Positions 27,663-36,519 of a DNA stretch of 64,000 nt are shown here, in pieces. A program made the position numbers and the translations under genes. Numbering within the stretch: the stretch's first letter is position 1; every line of letters starts with the position of its first letter. The notes under the pieces are model-generated. The model worked only from the letters and a program-made list of their open reading frames with translations. It had not been told where the DNA came from and made no database searches. Source of the DNA: Novosphingobium barchaimii LL02 (GTDB lineage: Bacteria; Pseudomonadota; Alphaproteobacteria; Sphingomonadales; Sphingomonadaceae); NCBI RefSeq assembly GCF_001046635.1, contig NZ_KQ130455.1:313103-377102 (forward strand). The letters run 5' to 3'.

Positions 27663-28376
27663 TTACTGTTCGGTCGAAGCCTTGTCGGTCGACGTATGGG
27701 CGGCGCCCTGGTCCTGACCCATGGCGCGCTTCATGGCGGCCAGTTCGGCGTCGATGGTGTCTCCGTCCGCCAGCGCGGCGATTTCCTCGGCAAGGCTGGG
27801 CTGGCGATGGTCGGAGAGGCTCATCGCCTCGGCGCGGCCTTCCGCATAGTCCACCCGGCGTTCCAGCTGGTCGAACCGGGCCATGGCTTCATCCACGCGC
27901 TCGCTCGACAGCAAGGTGCGCAGTTTGACGCGATTCTCGGCGCTCTGCAAGCGGGCGGCGATGGACGACTGGCGGCTGCGGGCTTCGCGCAGGCGGGTCT
28001 GCAGCTTTTCGATGTCCAGCTCGTAAGCGCGCAGCGCATCGTCGAGCACCAGCGTCTCGGCGGAGAGCTGCTCGGCCATGTCGGCGGCTTTCTTGCGTTC
28101 CATCAGCGCGGCGCGGGCGAGGTCTTCGCGGCCCTTGGACAGAGCGAGCTGCGCCTTGTCGGCCCAGTCGGCCTGCAGCTTGTCCAGCTTGCTGACGTGG
28201 CGGCGCAGTTCCTTCTGATCGGCGATCGTGCGGGCGCTGCTGGTGCGTACCTCGACCAGCGTTTCCTCCATCTCCAGGATGATGAGCCGGATCATCTTCG
28301 CCGGGTCTTCCGCCTTGTCGAGCAGGTCGTTGAAGTTGGCGGCGACGATGTCGCGGGTGCGGGAGAAGATGCCCAT
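27663..28376 (-). CDS. pspA: Phage shock protein A
   Basis: A 237-residue PspA/IM30 (ESCRT-III-related) protein. The family start is GIFSRTRDIVAANFNDLLDKAEDPAKMI, which contains the membrane-binding amphipathic helix, followed by IILEMEETLVEVRTSSARTIADQKEL and long helices with regular heptads. It forms oligomers that stabilise the inner membrane and, when unstressed, PspA holds PspF inactive. GAGGAACC precedes the ATG at 28376. The frame is open further, and an in-frame ATG at 28514 overlaps the stop of the gene upstream (ATGA); that would add 46 residues unlike PspA, so I treat it as an alternative only. Confidence 0.94.
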   Translation of the reverse strand: MGIFSRTRDIVAANFNDLLDKAEDPAKMIRLIILEMEETLVEVRTSSARTIADQKELRRHVSKLDKLQADWADKAQLALSKGREDLARAALMERKKAADMAEQLSAETLVLDDALRAYELDIEKLQTRLREARSRQSSIAARLQSAENRVKLRTLLSSERVDEAMARFDQLERRVDYAEGRAEAMSLSDHRQPSLAEEIAALADGDTIDAELAAMKRAMGQDQGAAHTSTDKASTEQ

Positions 28377-28510
28377 GGCGGTGGTTCCTCGGATGAAAGT
28401 CGGGCGGCGGGGGCCGCCGGTATATTCGAAAGCGTCAAAGCGGCGGGCGCGGTTTGCGCCTTCACCCTCGCGCGGATTTTGGAGAATTTCGATCTCCGCG
28501 TCGAGCCTGC

Positions 28511-28720
28511 TCATGCGAGGGGGGCTCCGCAGGCATGGGTCTTCACCGTAGAGGCATAGGCCTTGGTGCCGAACTGGTCGGCCATGACATAGAGGTTGAA
28601 CGCGCCCATCGCCAGAAGGCTGGCGATGATGGCCCAGTCCAGTCGGGTCCGGGCCAAAGTCGAACGCATCGGCGCGGGGCGGACCTGCTGGGGTGCGGTG
28701 CTGGCGGTATGCGATGACAT
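28511..28720 (-). CDS. Small membrane protein leading the psp operon
   Basis: A 69-residue protein, the first gene after the sigma-54 promoter. It has a basic N-terminal half (RSTLARTRLDW), one membrane helix (WAIIASLLAMGAFNLYVMA, residues ~29-47) and a short C-terminal part with a single Cys (KTHACGAPLA). GAGGAA sits about 8 bases before the ATG. I know no family with certainty; its place between the promoter and pspA resembles the accessory genes (such as pspD) that some psp operons carry at the other end. Confidence 0.72.
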   Translation of the reverse strand: MSSHTASTAPQQVRPAPMRSTLARTRLDWAIIASLLAMGAFNLYVMADQFGTKAYASTVKTHACGAPLA

Positions 28721-28787
28721 GGCGGCGTTTCCTCGTGAACCTGAACTTGTCTTGCCAGAGCGTTCGCACCGGCAGCGCAAAGCCCAT

Positions 28788-28803
28788 CGCAACGACCGTG
28801 CCA
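28788..28803 (-). promoter_or_regulatory. Sigma-54 promoter of the psp operon
   Basis: Read on the minus strand the site is TTGGCACG, 4 bases, TTGCG. The GG-N10-GC core is exact and TGGCACG-N4-TTGC matches the RpoN consensus with almost no deviation. It lies ~70 bases before the first ATG of the operon, in the divergent gap opposite pspF, which encodes a sigma-54 activator. Placement and sequence agree with the known PspF/sigma-54 control of psp genes. PspF binding sites should lie upstream, within 28804-28900. Confidence 0.9.
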
Positions 28804-28903
28804 AACTGCACAGACGGCCTAAATCCGCGCTTCTTCCAGATTGTCGCGGTGTTGCGACGAAAATGAATTGCCAATGAATGGGAAATTTCGCTAACTCTTG
28901 GGG

Positions 28904-29914
28904 ATGGAGCGAGAAGCCCAATTCATAGGCCAGTCCACGGCCTTCCTCGACGCGGTGGAGCGGGCCAGCCGCGCCGCTGCCGTGCGCCGCCCCGTCCTCG
29001 TCATCGGGGAGCGGGGGACCGGCAAGGAACTGATCGCCCAGCGTCTGCATCACCTTAGTCCCCGTTGGGGCGAGCCGCTGGTCACTCTCAACTGCGCGGC
29101 GCTGCCCGAAACCCTGATCGAGGCCGAACTGTTCGGGCACGAGGCGGGGGCCTTCACCGGGGCCACCCGCGCAAGGGCAGGGCGCTTCGAGGAGGCGGAC
29201 CGGGGCACGCTGTTCCTCGACGAACTGGGCAACCTGTCGATGGCGGCGCAGGAACGCCTGCTGCGCGCGATCGAGTACGGCGAGGTCGTGCGTATCGGTT
29301 CCTCGCGCGCGATGACGGTGGACGTGCGTATCGTCGCCGCCACCAATGCCAACCTGCCGCGCATGGCCGCCGAAGGCACCTTCCGCGCCGACCTGCTTGA
29401 CCGACTGAGTTTCGAGGTCATCACTCTCCCCCCGCTGCGCGCCCGCGAGGGCGACGTCTACGAACTCGCCGACTTCTACGGCCGCCGCATGGCGAGCGAG
29501 CTGGAATGGGACCGCTGGCCAGGCTTCTCGGCTGCTGCGATGGCGGCGCTGGAGGCCTACGAATGGCCCGGAAACGTCCGGGAACTGCGCAACGTGGTGG
29601 AGCGCGCGGTTTACCGCTGGGGTGACGAGAACGGACCGGTAGGCGAGGTAGTCTTCGACCCCTTCGCAAGTGCCTGGGCCATGCAGGGTGCGGTCGAACC
29701 GGCGGCGCCGCCTCCTGCTCGCGAGCCGGAATTGCCGCCGGCCCCGTCCGGGTCGCTGCGCGATGCGGTGGACGCGCACGAGCGGGGGCTGTTGGTGGAA
29801 ACGCTGGAGCGCCTGCGCTGGAACCAGCGCAAGGTCGCCGGGGCGCTGGGACTGACCTACGACCAGCTACGGCATTGTCTCAAGAAGCACGGGCTGCATC
29901 AGAAGCGGGAGTGA
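28904..29914 (+). CDS. pspF: Sigma-54-dependent activator PspF
   Basis: A 336-residue AAA+ enhancer-binding protein with no N-terminal sensor domain, as is usual for PspF. Walker A is GERGTGKE, the sigma-54-contacting loop GAFTGA is intact (GHEAGAFTGATRA), Walker B is GTLFLDELGNL, and the arginine-finger region FRADLLDRLSFEVITLPPLRAREGDV follows. The C-terminus holds a Fis-type helix-turn-helix (RWNQRKVAGALGLTYDQLRHCLKKH). PspA would restrain its ATPase. It is divergent from the psp operon it presumably activates. The ATG at 28904 is preferred over an in-frame TTG at 28898. Confidence 0.94.
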   Translation: MEREAQFIGQSTAFLDAVERASRAAAVRRPVLVIGERGTGKELIAQRLHHLSPRWGEPLVTLNCAALPETLIEAELFGHEAGAFTGATRARAGRFEEADRGTLFLDELGNLSMAAQERLLRAIEYGEVVRIGSSRAMTVDVRIVAATNANLPRMAAEGTFRADLLDRLSFEVITLPPLRAREGDVYELADFYGRRMASELEWDRWPGFSAAAMAALEAYEWPGNVRELRNVVERAVYRWGDENGPVGEVVFDPFASAWAMQGAVEPAAPPPAREPELPPAPSGSLRDAVDAHERGLLVETLERLRWNQRKVAGALGLTYDQLRHCLKKHGLHQKRE

Positions 29915-30119
29915 GCGGGCGCAGCCGAGGACTTGCTGCATGGCGTCCAACTCCCCCTTGCCTTTTTCCAGAATCGCGCCTATCTGCGCCTCATCCCGTC
30001 ATTGGTGAAACAACGATCGGGCTGGCGCCGGTAGGGGCCGGCGCGAAACCGCGTTGTGGCAGCTTTGGCATTTCCCGGTTCGCTCAGGCGGGTCGGGCAT
30101 AAGCAATTTGGAGTTTCGT

Positions 30120-30713
30120 TTGGTCGATATCGCGCGTCTTACCGAAGTGATCGAACCGGAGGTCAAGGCCCTGGGTCTGGACCTCGTGCGTGTGCGCGTC
30201 TTCGGCAAGAGCGAGGTCGGCGACGACGAGATCGCATTGCAGATCATGGCTGAGAACCCGGCAACCGGGCAGCTCCTGCTTGACGATTGCGCGGCTCTTT
30301 CGCACCGCATCTCCGACCGGATGGACGTGCTGGAAGCCGCCGGCGAAATGCTTATCGAAGAGGCCTATCGCCTCGAAGTCAGCTCACCGGGGATTGATCG
30401 TCCGCTGACCCGTCCCAAGGATTACGCCAACTGGGCCGGGCACGAGATCAAGGTCAACCTGGCCGCCCCGATCGAAGGCAACCGCAAGGGTCTGCACGGC
30501 GAACTCGTCGGCATCGAGGGCGAAGCGGGCGCCGAGATCGTCACGGTTGCGGATAAAAAGTCCGGCACCGTCAGCTTCCCGCTGGAAAACGTACAATCGG
30601 CTCGGCTTATCCTTACCGACAAGCTGATCGCAGCAAGCCGCCCGCTGGATGCTTCTGGTGCAGATGAAGTAGTCGGCGGCGCAGACGACATTCTTGAGGA
30701 ACAGGAAGACTAA
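30120..30713 (+). CDS. rimP: Ribosome maturation factor RimP
   Basis: A 197-residue protein that helps 30S subunit maturation. It has the family N-terminus (RLTEVIEPEVKALGLDLVRVRVFG) and the central segment DDCAALSHRISDRMDVLE followed by AYRLEVSSPGIDRPLTRPKDY, with a C-terminal SH3-like domain (HEIKVNLAAPIEGNRKGLHGELVG). The start is TTG at 30120, since GGAG lies 6 bases upstream and the protein begins VDIARLTEV as expected. It heads the rimP-nusA-ylxR-infB operon; nusA starts 2 bases after its stop. A Gly/Ala/Asp-rich tail (SGADEVVGGADDILEEQED) is an extra extension. Confidence 0.95.
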   Translation: MVDIARLTEVIEPEVKALGLDLVRVRVFGKSEVGDDEIALQIMAENPATGQLLLDDCAALSHRISDRMDVLEAAGEMLIEEAYRLEVSSPGIDRPLTRPKDYANWAGHEIKVNLAAPIEGNRKGLHGELVGIEGEAGAEIVTVADKKSGTVSFPLENVQSARLILTDKLIAASRPLDASGADEVVGGADDILEEQED

Positions 30714-30714
30714 T

Positions 30715-32337
30715 ATGGCCAGTGCGATTTCCGCCAACCGCGCCGAGCTCCTCGCGATCGCGAATTCCGTCGCATCGGAGAAGATGATCGACAAGTCGAT
30801 CGTCATCGAGGCGATGGAAGAAGCCATCCAGAAGTCGGCCCGCAACCGCTACGGCGCCGAGAACGACATCCGCGCGAAGCTCGATCCGCGCACCGGCGAC
30901 CTGCGCCTGTGGCGCGTCGTCGAGGTCGTCGAGGAGGTTGAGGACTACTTCAAGCAGGTCGACCTCAAGCAGGCAGAAAAGCTCCAGAAGGGCGCGGCCC
31001 TGGGTGACTTCATCGTCGACCCGCTGCCCCCGGTGGACCTGGGCCGTATCGACGCGCAGTCGGCCAAGCAGGTGATCTTCCAGAAGGTCCGCGACGCCGA
31101 GCGTGACCGCCAGTTCGAGGAATTCAAGGATCGCGCCGGCGAAGTCATCACCGGCGTCATCAAGTCGGTCGAATTCGGCCACGTGATCGTCAATCTCGGC
31201 CGCGCCGAGGGCGTGATCCGCCGCGACCAGCAGATCCCCCGCGAAGCCGCCCGCGTGGGCGAGCGCGTCCGCGCGCTGGTCATGCGCGTCGAGCGTCAGA
31301 ACCGCGGTCCGCAGATCTTCCTTTCCCGCGCCCACCCGGACTTCATGAAGAAGCTCTTCGCGCAGGAAGTCCCCGAAATCTATGACGGCGTCATCGAGAT
31401 CAAGGCTGCTGCCCGCGATCCGGGTTCGCGCGCCAAGATCGGTGTCATCAGCAACGACAGCTCGATCGATCCGGTCGGCGCCTGCGTCGGTATGAAGGGC
31501 AGCCGCGTTCAGGCCGTCGTGCAGGAGCTGCAGGGCGAGAAGATCGACATCATCCCCTGGAGCGAAGATACCGCGACCTTCGTGGTCAACGCGCTCCAGC
31601 CCGCGACCGTCAGCCGCGTCGTCATCGACGAGGAGGAAAGCCGCATCGAAGTCGTCGTGCCCGATGACCAGCTTTCGCTGGCGATCGGCCGCCGCGGCCA
31701 GAACGTGCGTCTGGCCTCGCAGCTTACCGGCTCGCAGATCGACATCATGACCGAGGCGGAATCCTCGGAGAAGCGCCAGAAGGAATTCGTCGAGCGCTCG
31801 AAGATGTTCGAGGAAGAGCTGGACGTCGACGAGACCCTTTCGCAGCTGCTGGTGGCCGAAGGCTTCAGCGAGCTGGAGGAAGTGGCTTACATCGACATCA
31901 ACGAACTGGCCGCGATCGAAGGCTTCGACGAGGAACTCGGCGAGGAACTGCAGAGCCGCGCGCTCGAAGCGCTTGAGCGCCGCGAAGAAGCGAGCCGCGA
32001 GGCCCGCCGTGGTCTTGGCGTCGAAGACGCGCTGGCGGAACTGCCGCACCTCACCGAAGCCATGCTGGTCGTGCTGGGCAAGGCGGGCATCAAGACCCTC
32101 GACGACCTGGCCGATCTGGCCACCGACGAGCTGATCGCCAAGAAGCGCACCGAGCAGCGCCGCCGTGACGGCACCGTCAATCGCCGCGCCGCGCGCGACG
32201 AAGACAAGGGCGGCGTTTTGGGCGAGTACGGCCTGAACGAAGAACAGGGCAACGAAATCATCATGGCCGCCCGCGCGCACTGGTTCGACGAAGAGCCGCA
32301 AGCTGAGGAGGCCGCCGATGCGGATTCCTCGCAATGA
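30715..32337 (+). CDS. nusA: Transcription termination/antitermination factor NusA
   Basis: A 540-residue NusA with the full set of domains: an N-terminal RNA-polymerase-binding domain ([21 protein letters not shown] and following), an S1 domain ([26 protein letters not shown]), two KH domains ([18 protein letters not shown] and [18 protein letters not shown]) and C-terminal acidic repeats ([31 protein letters not shown]) with [16 protein letters not shown] at the end. It controls pausing, termination and antitermination. Its 3' end overlaps the ylxR start by 20 bases. Confidence 0.97.
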   Translation: MASAISANRAELLAIANSVASEKMIDKSIVIEAMEEAIQKSARNRYGAENDIRAKLDPRTGDLRLWRVVEVVEEVEDYFKQVDLKQAEKLQKGAALGDFIVDPLPPVDLGRIDAQSAKQVIFQKVRDAERDRQFEEFKDRAGEVITGVIKSVEFGHVIVNLGRAEGVIRRDQQIPREAARVGERVRALVMRVERQNRGPQIFLSRAHPDFMKKLFAQEVPEIYDGVIEIKAAARDPGSRAKIGVISNDSSIDPVGACVGMKGSRVQAVVQELQGEKIDIIPWSEDTATFVVNALQPATVSRVVIDEEESRIEVVVPDDQLSLAIGRRGQNVRLASQLTGSQIDIMTEAESSEKRQKEFVERSKMFEEELDVDETLSQLLVAEGFSELEEVAYIDINELAAIEGFDEELGEELQSRALEALERREEASREARRGLGVEDALAELPHLTEAMLVVLGKAGIKTLDDLADLATDELIAKKRTEQRRRDGTVNRRAARDEDKGGVLGEYGLNEEQGNEIIMAARAHWFDEEPQAEEAADADSSQ

Positions 32338-33088
32338 GCGCGTAAGCTCCGACATCGATGGCAACGCGGCGGAGCGGACTTGCATCCTCTCCGGCGGGAA
32401 AGCTGCGCGGGACGCATTCGTCCGTCTGGCGATTTCGCCGGACGGTCTGGTGCTCCCGGACGTCCACGCGCGTGCCCCCGGCCGCGGCGCGTGGATCGGC
32501 GTTTCTCGCGATGCCCTTGAAATCGCGCTCTCGAAGGGCAAACTTAAGGGAGCATTGGCGCGCGCCTATAAAGGCGCATCGCTGTCCATTCCCGAAGACC
32601 TCGCCGACAGGATCGAAAACGCGCTGACGCGTTCGCTGACCGACCGGCTGGGGCTGGAACTCAAATCGGGCAGGTTGCTCATGGGCTCGGACCGCATCGC
32701 GCAAAATGCGCGTGAGGGCCGGGTCGAGTGGCTTGCCCATGCCGCCGACGCCAGCGTCGACGGGTCGCGCAAGCTCGACCAGGCATGGCGGGTCGGGCGC
32801 GACGAAGAAGGATCGGGTCTCAGGGGCACGCGCTTGCCACTGGACCGGGAGGCGCTGTCTGTGGCATTGGGCCGCGACAACGTCGTACACTTGGCGCTGA
32901 ATGATCGCGGGGCAGCGACGCGAGTCGCATCGCAGCTCCAGCGCCTACTGCATTTCCAGGGTAAGGTTTCGGGCGAAGATATCGCCATGGAAACCGGCAG
33001 CCGGGAAACCCCTCAAGGGGACTTGAGCGCGACCGACATGGATGATGGCAGCGGAGCGGCACCGGCCGCCTCCGTTACGACGAACTGA
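32318..33088 (+). CDS. YlxR (DUF448) RNA-binding protein with C-terminal L7Ae-like domain
   Basis: A 256-residue protein in the canonical slot between nusA and infB. The N-terminal YlxR domain carries RTCILSGGKAARDAFVRLA and the LVLPDVHARAPGRGAWI segment, matching the conserved RTCxxxRxxxxK and GRGAYL pattern. The second part, from about residue 105 (RSLTDRLGLELKSGRLLMGSDRI), resembles an L7Ae/Gadd45-type RNA-binding fold, a fusion seen in several Alphaproteobacteria. YlxR acts on RNA or RNase P in some bacteria. The start at 32318 overlaps nusA by 20 bases, which suggests translational coupling. The N-terminus has an extra ~15 residues before the first Cys. Confidence 0.85.
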   Translation: MRIPRNERVSSDIDGNAAERTCILSGGKAARDAFVRLAISPDGLVLPDVHARAPGRGAWIGVSRDALEIALSKGKLKGALARAYKGASLSIPEDLADRIENALTRSLTDRLGLELKSGRLLMGSDRIAQNAREGRVEWLAHAADASVDGSRKLDQAWRVGRDEEGSGLRGTRLPLDREALSVALGRDNVVHLALNDRGAATRVASQLQRLLHFQGKVSGEDIAMETGSRETPQGDLSATDMDDGSGAAPAASVTTN

Positions 33089-33110
33089 CCGAAGGGCGAA
33101 GACGAGAATT

Positions 33111-35957
33111 ATGAGCGAGACCGACAACAAACCGACCCTGGGCCGCAAGCCGCTTGGGCTTAAGCGCTCGGTGGAAGCGGGTGAGGTCAAGCAGACCTTC
33201 AGCCACGGCCGCACCAACAAGGTGGTGGTCGAGGTGAAGCGCCGCAAGCTGATTGGCAAGCCCGGTGAAGGCGGCGCCGTCGAGGCGGCCGCTCCCGAGC
33301 CTGTGGCCGCAGCGCCCGCTCCGGCCCCTGCGCCGCAGCGTCCCGCGCCGCCGCCGGTGGTCAAGCGTTCGGCGCCCTCCAACGAGACCCCGCAGGAGCG
33401 CGTTGCCCGCCTCCAGCGCGAGGCCGAGGAAGATCGCCTGGCGTCGCAGGAAGAGAACAATCGCCGCGACCAGGAAAACCGGGTCCGCGCGATGGAAGAA
33501 GAGAAGCGCCGCGTCGAAGCCGCGCGCGCTGCCGAGCAGGAAGCTGCTGCCCCGGCTCCCGCTCCCGTCGCTGAAGCACCGGCTGAGCCGGTCGCTGCCG
33601 CGCCTGTCGCAGATGCTCCTGCCGCAGAGGCGGCTCCTGCCGCAGAGGCCGCTCCGGCACCTGCCGCTGAAACCGCAGCGCCCGTCGCCGAAGCGGCTCC
33701 CGCCGCTGAAGCTGCGCCTGCTGCCGAAGCCGCGCCTGTCGCCAAGGCTGCGGAGCCGGCACCTGCCGCCCCCGCAGCGCCTGAGCCCACCCCGGTTCCA
33801 GCGCCCCGCGCCTTTACCCCGGTTGCCCGCCGCTTTACCCCGGTTGCCCGCCCCGAGCCGCGCAAGCCCGAGCCTGCCGCCGCGACCACGGCTGCCGCCG
33901 GTCTGACCGCCGCTGCGGCAACGGGTTCGGCCGCAAGCGCGGCGACCGGTGCCGGCGCAGCCGCCAAGCGTCCCGACGCCAAGAAGGGCGCAGTTGCCGC
34001 TCCTGCCCGTCCGGCCCAGCCCGGCGAGCGCGGCAAGGCCGTTGGCGGCGATCGCCGCCAGTCCGGCAAGCTGACCGTCACCCGCGCCCTGAACGACGAC
34101 GAGGGCGCCCGCGCCCGTTCGCTCGCCGCTCTGAAGCGTGCGCGTGAAAAGGAACGTCGCGGCAGCTACGGCGGCCGCCAGCAGCAGCGCGAGAAGCAGG
34201 TCCGCGACGTGGTCGTGCCTGACGCGATCACCGTCCAGGAACTCGCCAACCGCATGGCCGAGAAGGGCGCCGACCTCGTCAAGTCGCTGTTCAAGCTGGG
34301 CATGATGGTCACCGTCAACCAGACGATCGACCATGACACGGCGGAACTGCTGGTCGAGGAATTCGGCCACAACATCCAGCGCGTCTCGGAAAGCGATGTC
34401 GACATCGACACCACGACCGACGTCGATGCCGAGGAAACGCTGAAGCCGCGCGCTCCGGTGGTCACCATCATGGGCCACGTCGATCACGGCAAGACCAGCC
34501 TTCTGGACGCCCTTCGCGGCACCGACGTGGTGCGCGGCGAGGCCGGCGGCATCACCCAGCACATGGGCGCCTACCAGATCAAGACCAAGGGCGGCGACCT
34601 CGTCACCTTCCTAGATACGCCGGGCCACGCCGCCTTCACGCAGATGCGTATGCGCGGTGCCAACGTCACGGATATCGTGGTGCTGGTGGTTGCGGCCGAT
34701 GACGGCATCATGCCGCAGACGGTCGAGGCCATCAATCACACCAAGGCCGCGGGCGTGCCGATGATCGTCGCGATCAACAAGTGCGACAAGCCCGAAGCGA
34801 ACCCGCAGAAGGTGCGTGAGCGTCTGCTCGAGCACTCGATCGTGGTCGAGGACATGTCGGGCGACGTCCAGGACGTGGAAGTTTCGGCCAAGACCGGCAA
34901 GGGTCTGGACGAACTGATCGAGAAGATCCTGCTCCAGGCCGAACTCATGGAACTGACCGCCAACCCCGATCGCGAGGCGGAAGCCACCGTGATCGAGGCC
35001 AAGCTCGACAAGGGCAAGGGTCCGCTGGCCAGCGTGCTGGTCAATCGCGGCACCTTGCGGGTCGGCGACATTCTCGTCGTCGGCACCGAGAGCGGCCGTG
35101 TTCGCGCCATGCTCGACGACAAGGGGCGTCAGGTGAAGGAAGCCCTGCCGTCCATGCCGGTCGAGGTCCTGGGCCTCAGCGGCGTGCCGATGGCGGGTGA
35201 CATGCTCACCGTGGTCGAGAACGAGAGCCGTGCGCGCGAAGTCGCATCCTACCGTCAGGAGCAGGCCACGGCCAAGCGCACCGCGACGGCGCCCACCAAC
35301 ATCGAGACGATGTTCTCGGCGCTGGCCGCCAAGCAGAGCGTCATCGAGTATCCGGTGGTCATCAAGGGCGACGTGCAGGGTTCGGTCGAGGCGATCAACG
35401 CCGCGCTCAACAATCTGTCGAACGACGAGATCAAGGTGCGTATCCTCAGCTCGGGCGTCGGTGCGATCACCGAATCCGACGTGACCCTGGCAGCCGCCAG
35501 CGGCGCGCCGATCGTGGGCTTCAACGTCCGTCCGAACGCCAAGGCGCGCGGCCAGCTCGAGAAGACCAAGACGCCGATGATGTATTACGACATCATCTAT
35601 GAACTGACGGCGGAAGTCGCCAAGCAGATGGCCGGCATCTGGGGGCCGGAGCGGATCGAAACCGTGGTTGGCCGCGCCGAGGTCAAGCAGGTGTTCCCGG
35701 CGGGCAAGAAGGACAAGGCGGCTGGTCTGCTTTGCACTGACGGCTACATCCGCAAGGGTATCAACGCGCGTCTCACGCGCCAGGATGTCATCGTCTCGAA
35801 GACGGTCATCCAGTCGCTGCGCCGCTTCAAGGACGATGTGGACGAAGTCCGCGCCGGTCTGGAGTGCGGTGTGGTCTTGGCCGACACCAACGACATCAAG
35901 CCGGGCGATATGCTCGAAGTGTTCGAAGTCACGGAGCGCGAGCGCACCGTCGGCTGA
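33111..35957 (+). CDS. infB: Translation initiation factor IF-2
   Basis: A 948-residue IF-2. The N-terminal IF2-associated segment ([21 protein letters not shown]) is typical of Alphaproteobacteria. The next ~230 residues are a low-complexity Ala/Pro/Glu-rich linker with many AEAAPAAEA units. The GTPase domain begins with [20 protein letters not shown], followed by G3 DTPGHAAF and G4 NKCDKPEA, and domains II-IV end with [18 protein letters not shown]. It brings initiator tRNA to the 30S subunit. The ATG at 33111 follows the ylxR stop by ~22 bases. Confidence 0.97.
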   Translation: MSETDNKPTLGRKPLGLKRSVEAGEVKQTFSHGRTNKVVVEVKRRKLIGKPGEGGAVEAAAPEPVAAAPAPAPAPQRPAPPPVVKRSAPSNETPQERVARLQREAEEDRLASQEENNRRDQENRVRAMEEEKRRVEAARAAEQEAAAPAPAPVAEAPAEPVAAAPVADAPAAEAAPAAEAAPAPAAETAAPVAEAAPAAEAAPAAEAAPVAKAAEPAPAAPAAPEPTPVPAPRAFTPVARRFTPVARPEPRKPEPAAATTAAAGLTAAAATGSAASAATGAGAAAKRPDAKKGAVAAPARPAQPGERGKAVGGDRRQSGKLTVTRALNDDEGARARSLAALKRAREKERRGSYGGRQQQREKQVRDVVVPDAITVQELANRMAEKGADLVKSLFKLGMMVTVNQTIDHDTAELLVEEFGHNIQRVSESDVDIDTTTDVDAEETLKPRAPVVTIMGHVDHGKTSLLDALRGTDVVRGEAGGITQHMGAYQIKTKGGDLVTFLDTPGHAAFTQMRMRGANVTDIVVLVVAADDGIMPQTVEAINHTKAAGVPMIVAINKCDKPEANPQKVRERLLEHSIVVEDMSGDVQDVEVSAKTGKGLDELIEKILLQAELMELTANPDREAEATVIEAKLDKGKGPLASVLVNRGTLRVGDILVVGTESGRVRAMLDDKGRQVKEALPSMPVEVLGLSGVPMAGDMLTVVENESRAREVASYRQEQATAKRTATAPTNIETMFSALAAKQSVIEYPVVIKGDVQGSVEAINAALNNLSNDEIKVRILSSGVGAITESDVTLAAASGAPIVGFNVRPNAKARGQLEKTKTPMMYYDIIYELTAEVAKQMAGIWGPERIETVVGRAEVKQVFPAGKKDKAAGLLCTDGYIRKGINARLTRQDVIVSKTVIQSLRRFKDDVDEVRAGLECGVVLADTNDIKPGDMLEVFEVTERERTVG

Positions 35958-36069
35958 GCCTTTCAGGCTTGACGCAGACACAGGCGGCCATCGTCGGGGG
36001 AACCCGGCGGTGGCCGTTTCCTTAGATGCCTCCGATTTGGGCAAAGTTGATCCGAAACGGATTCATAAA

Positions 36070-36085
36070 TAAGTACATGTACTTA
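36070..36085. promoter_or_regulatory. Perfect 16-bp AT-rich palindrome, candidate operator
   Basis: TAAGTACATGTACTTA is a perfect palindrome, 113 bases after the infB stop and ~100 bases before the 33-residue micro-ORF. Its low GC stands out in this genome. It could be a binding site for a dimeric regulator or a promoter element. No regulator gene is adjacent. Confidence 0.45.
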
Positions 36086-36184
36086 GTCCGTTCCGAAACT
36101 TGCAAACCATTCACTCGGCACAGTTAAGGGAGCCCGCCTATGCCTTTTCGGTCGCGACCTGCGACGGAGAGGCGGTGATGCTAT

Positions 36185-36286
36185 GTGAATGTGCAGACTG
36201 TAGTGTTTCTGGTGCTGGGCGCGGTGACCTTTGTGGTCGCCCTGCTGCAACTGGTGGTCAAGCTCATCGAGCTGAGCCGCAAGTAA
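36185..36286 (+). CDS. 33-residue holin-like micro-protein (Hol_Tox-like), candidate
   Basis: A very short frame starting at GTG 36185 and ending TAA at 36284-36286. It encodes one hydrophobic helix (VVFLVLGAVTFVVALLQLVV) followed by a short basic end (KLIELSRK). Size, single helix and the 'ALLxLVVKLIxL..K' ending resemble the putative holin-like toxins (Hol_Tox family, known mainly in Firmicutes) and other type I toxin peptides. It begins within an ATGTGA, where an out-of-frame ATG stops at once. GGAGAGG lies 12 bases upstream. A stem of TGAGCCCGGATG/CATCCGGGCTCA follows at 36331-36360. The frame is short and the family link is by appearance only. Confidence 0.4.
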   Translation: MNVQTVVFLVLGAVTFVVALLQLVVKLIELSRK

Positions 36287-36330
36287 CCGGTGAGGAGGCT
36301 GGCGCTGGAACGTCGGCCTCCAATACGCGA

Positions 36331-36360
36331 TGAGCCCGGATGCTGGAACATCCGGGCTCA
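36331..36360. terminator. 12-bp hairpin after the micro-ORF
   Basis: TGAGCCCGGATG and CATCCGGGCTCA pair perfectly around CTGGAA. There is no following T-run, so termination is plausible but unproven. The remaining bases of 35958-36519 hold no other gene that I can support. Confidence 0.5.
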
Positions 36361-36519
36361 GGCAGTGATGTGAAAGTATCGACTGTAGTATCGCTTTTCA
36401 TACGGCCGATCAGCGCATTTTTCAAGACGCGCAGTTTGGAGCACATCGCGCCTTGCCGCCGCCCGGGCGCGGTGGTGTAACGAATTTAATCCGTGGCCAC
36501 CATTTACCGGAATATCAGG

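Noticed and set aside
30613-32541. 642-codon minus-strand frame opposite nusA
   Set aside because: Shadow of nusA codon usage; composition is rich in Asp, Ala, Leu and Arg with no domain.
33361-34081. Ala/Ser/Gly-rich minus-strand frames opposite the IF-2 linker
   Set aside because: Low-complexity linker DNA gives open frames on both strands; no evidence of a gene.
36178-36333. Cys-rich frame starting MLCECADC overlapping the micro-ORF
   Set aside because: It loses hydrophobic or structural pattern quickly and looks like the shifted reading of the hydrophobic peptide; kept only as a note.
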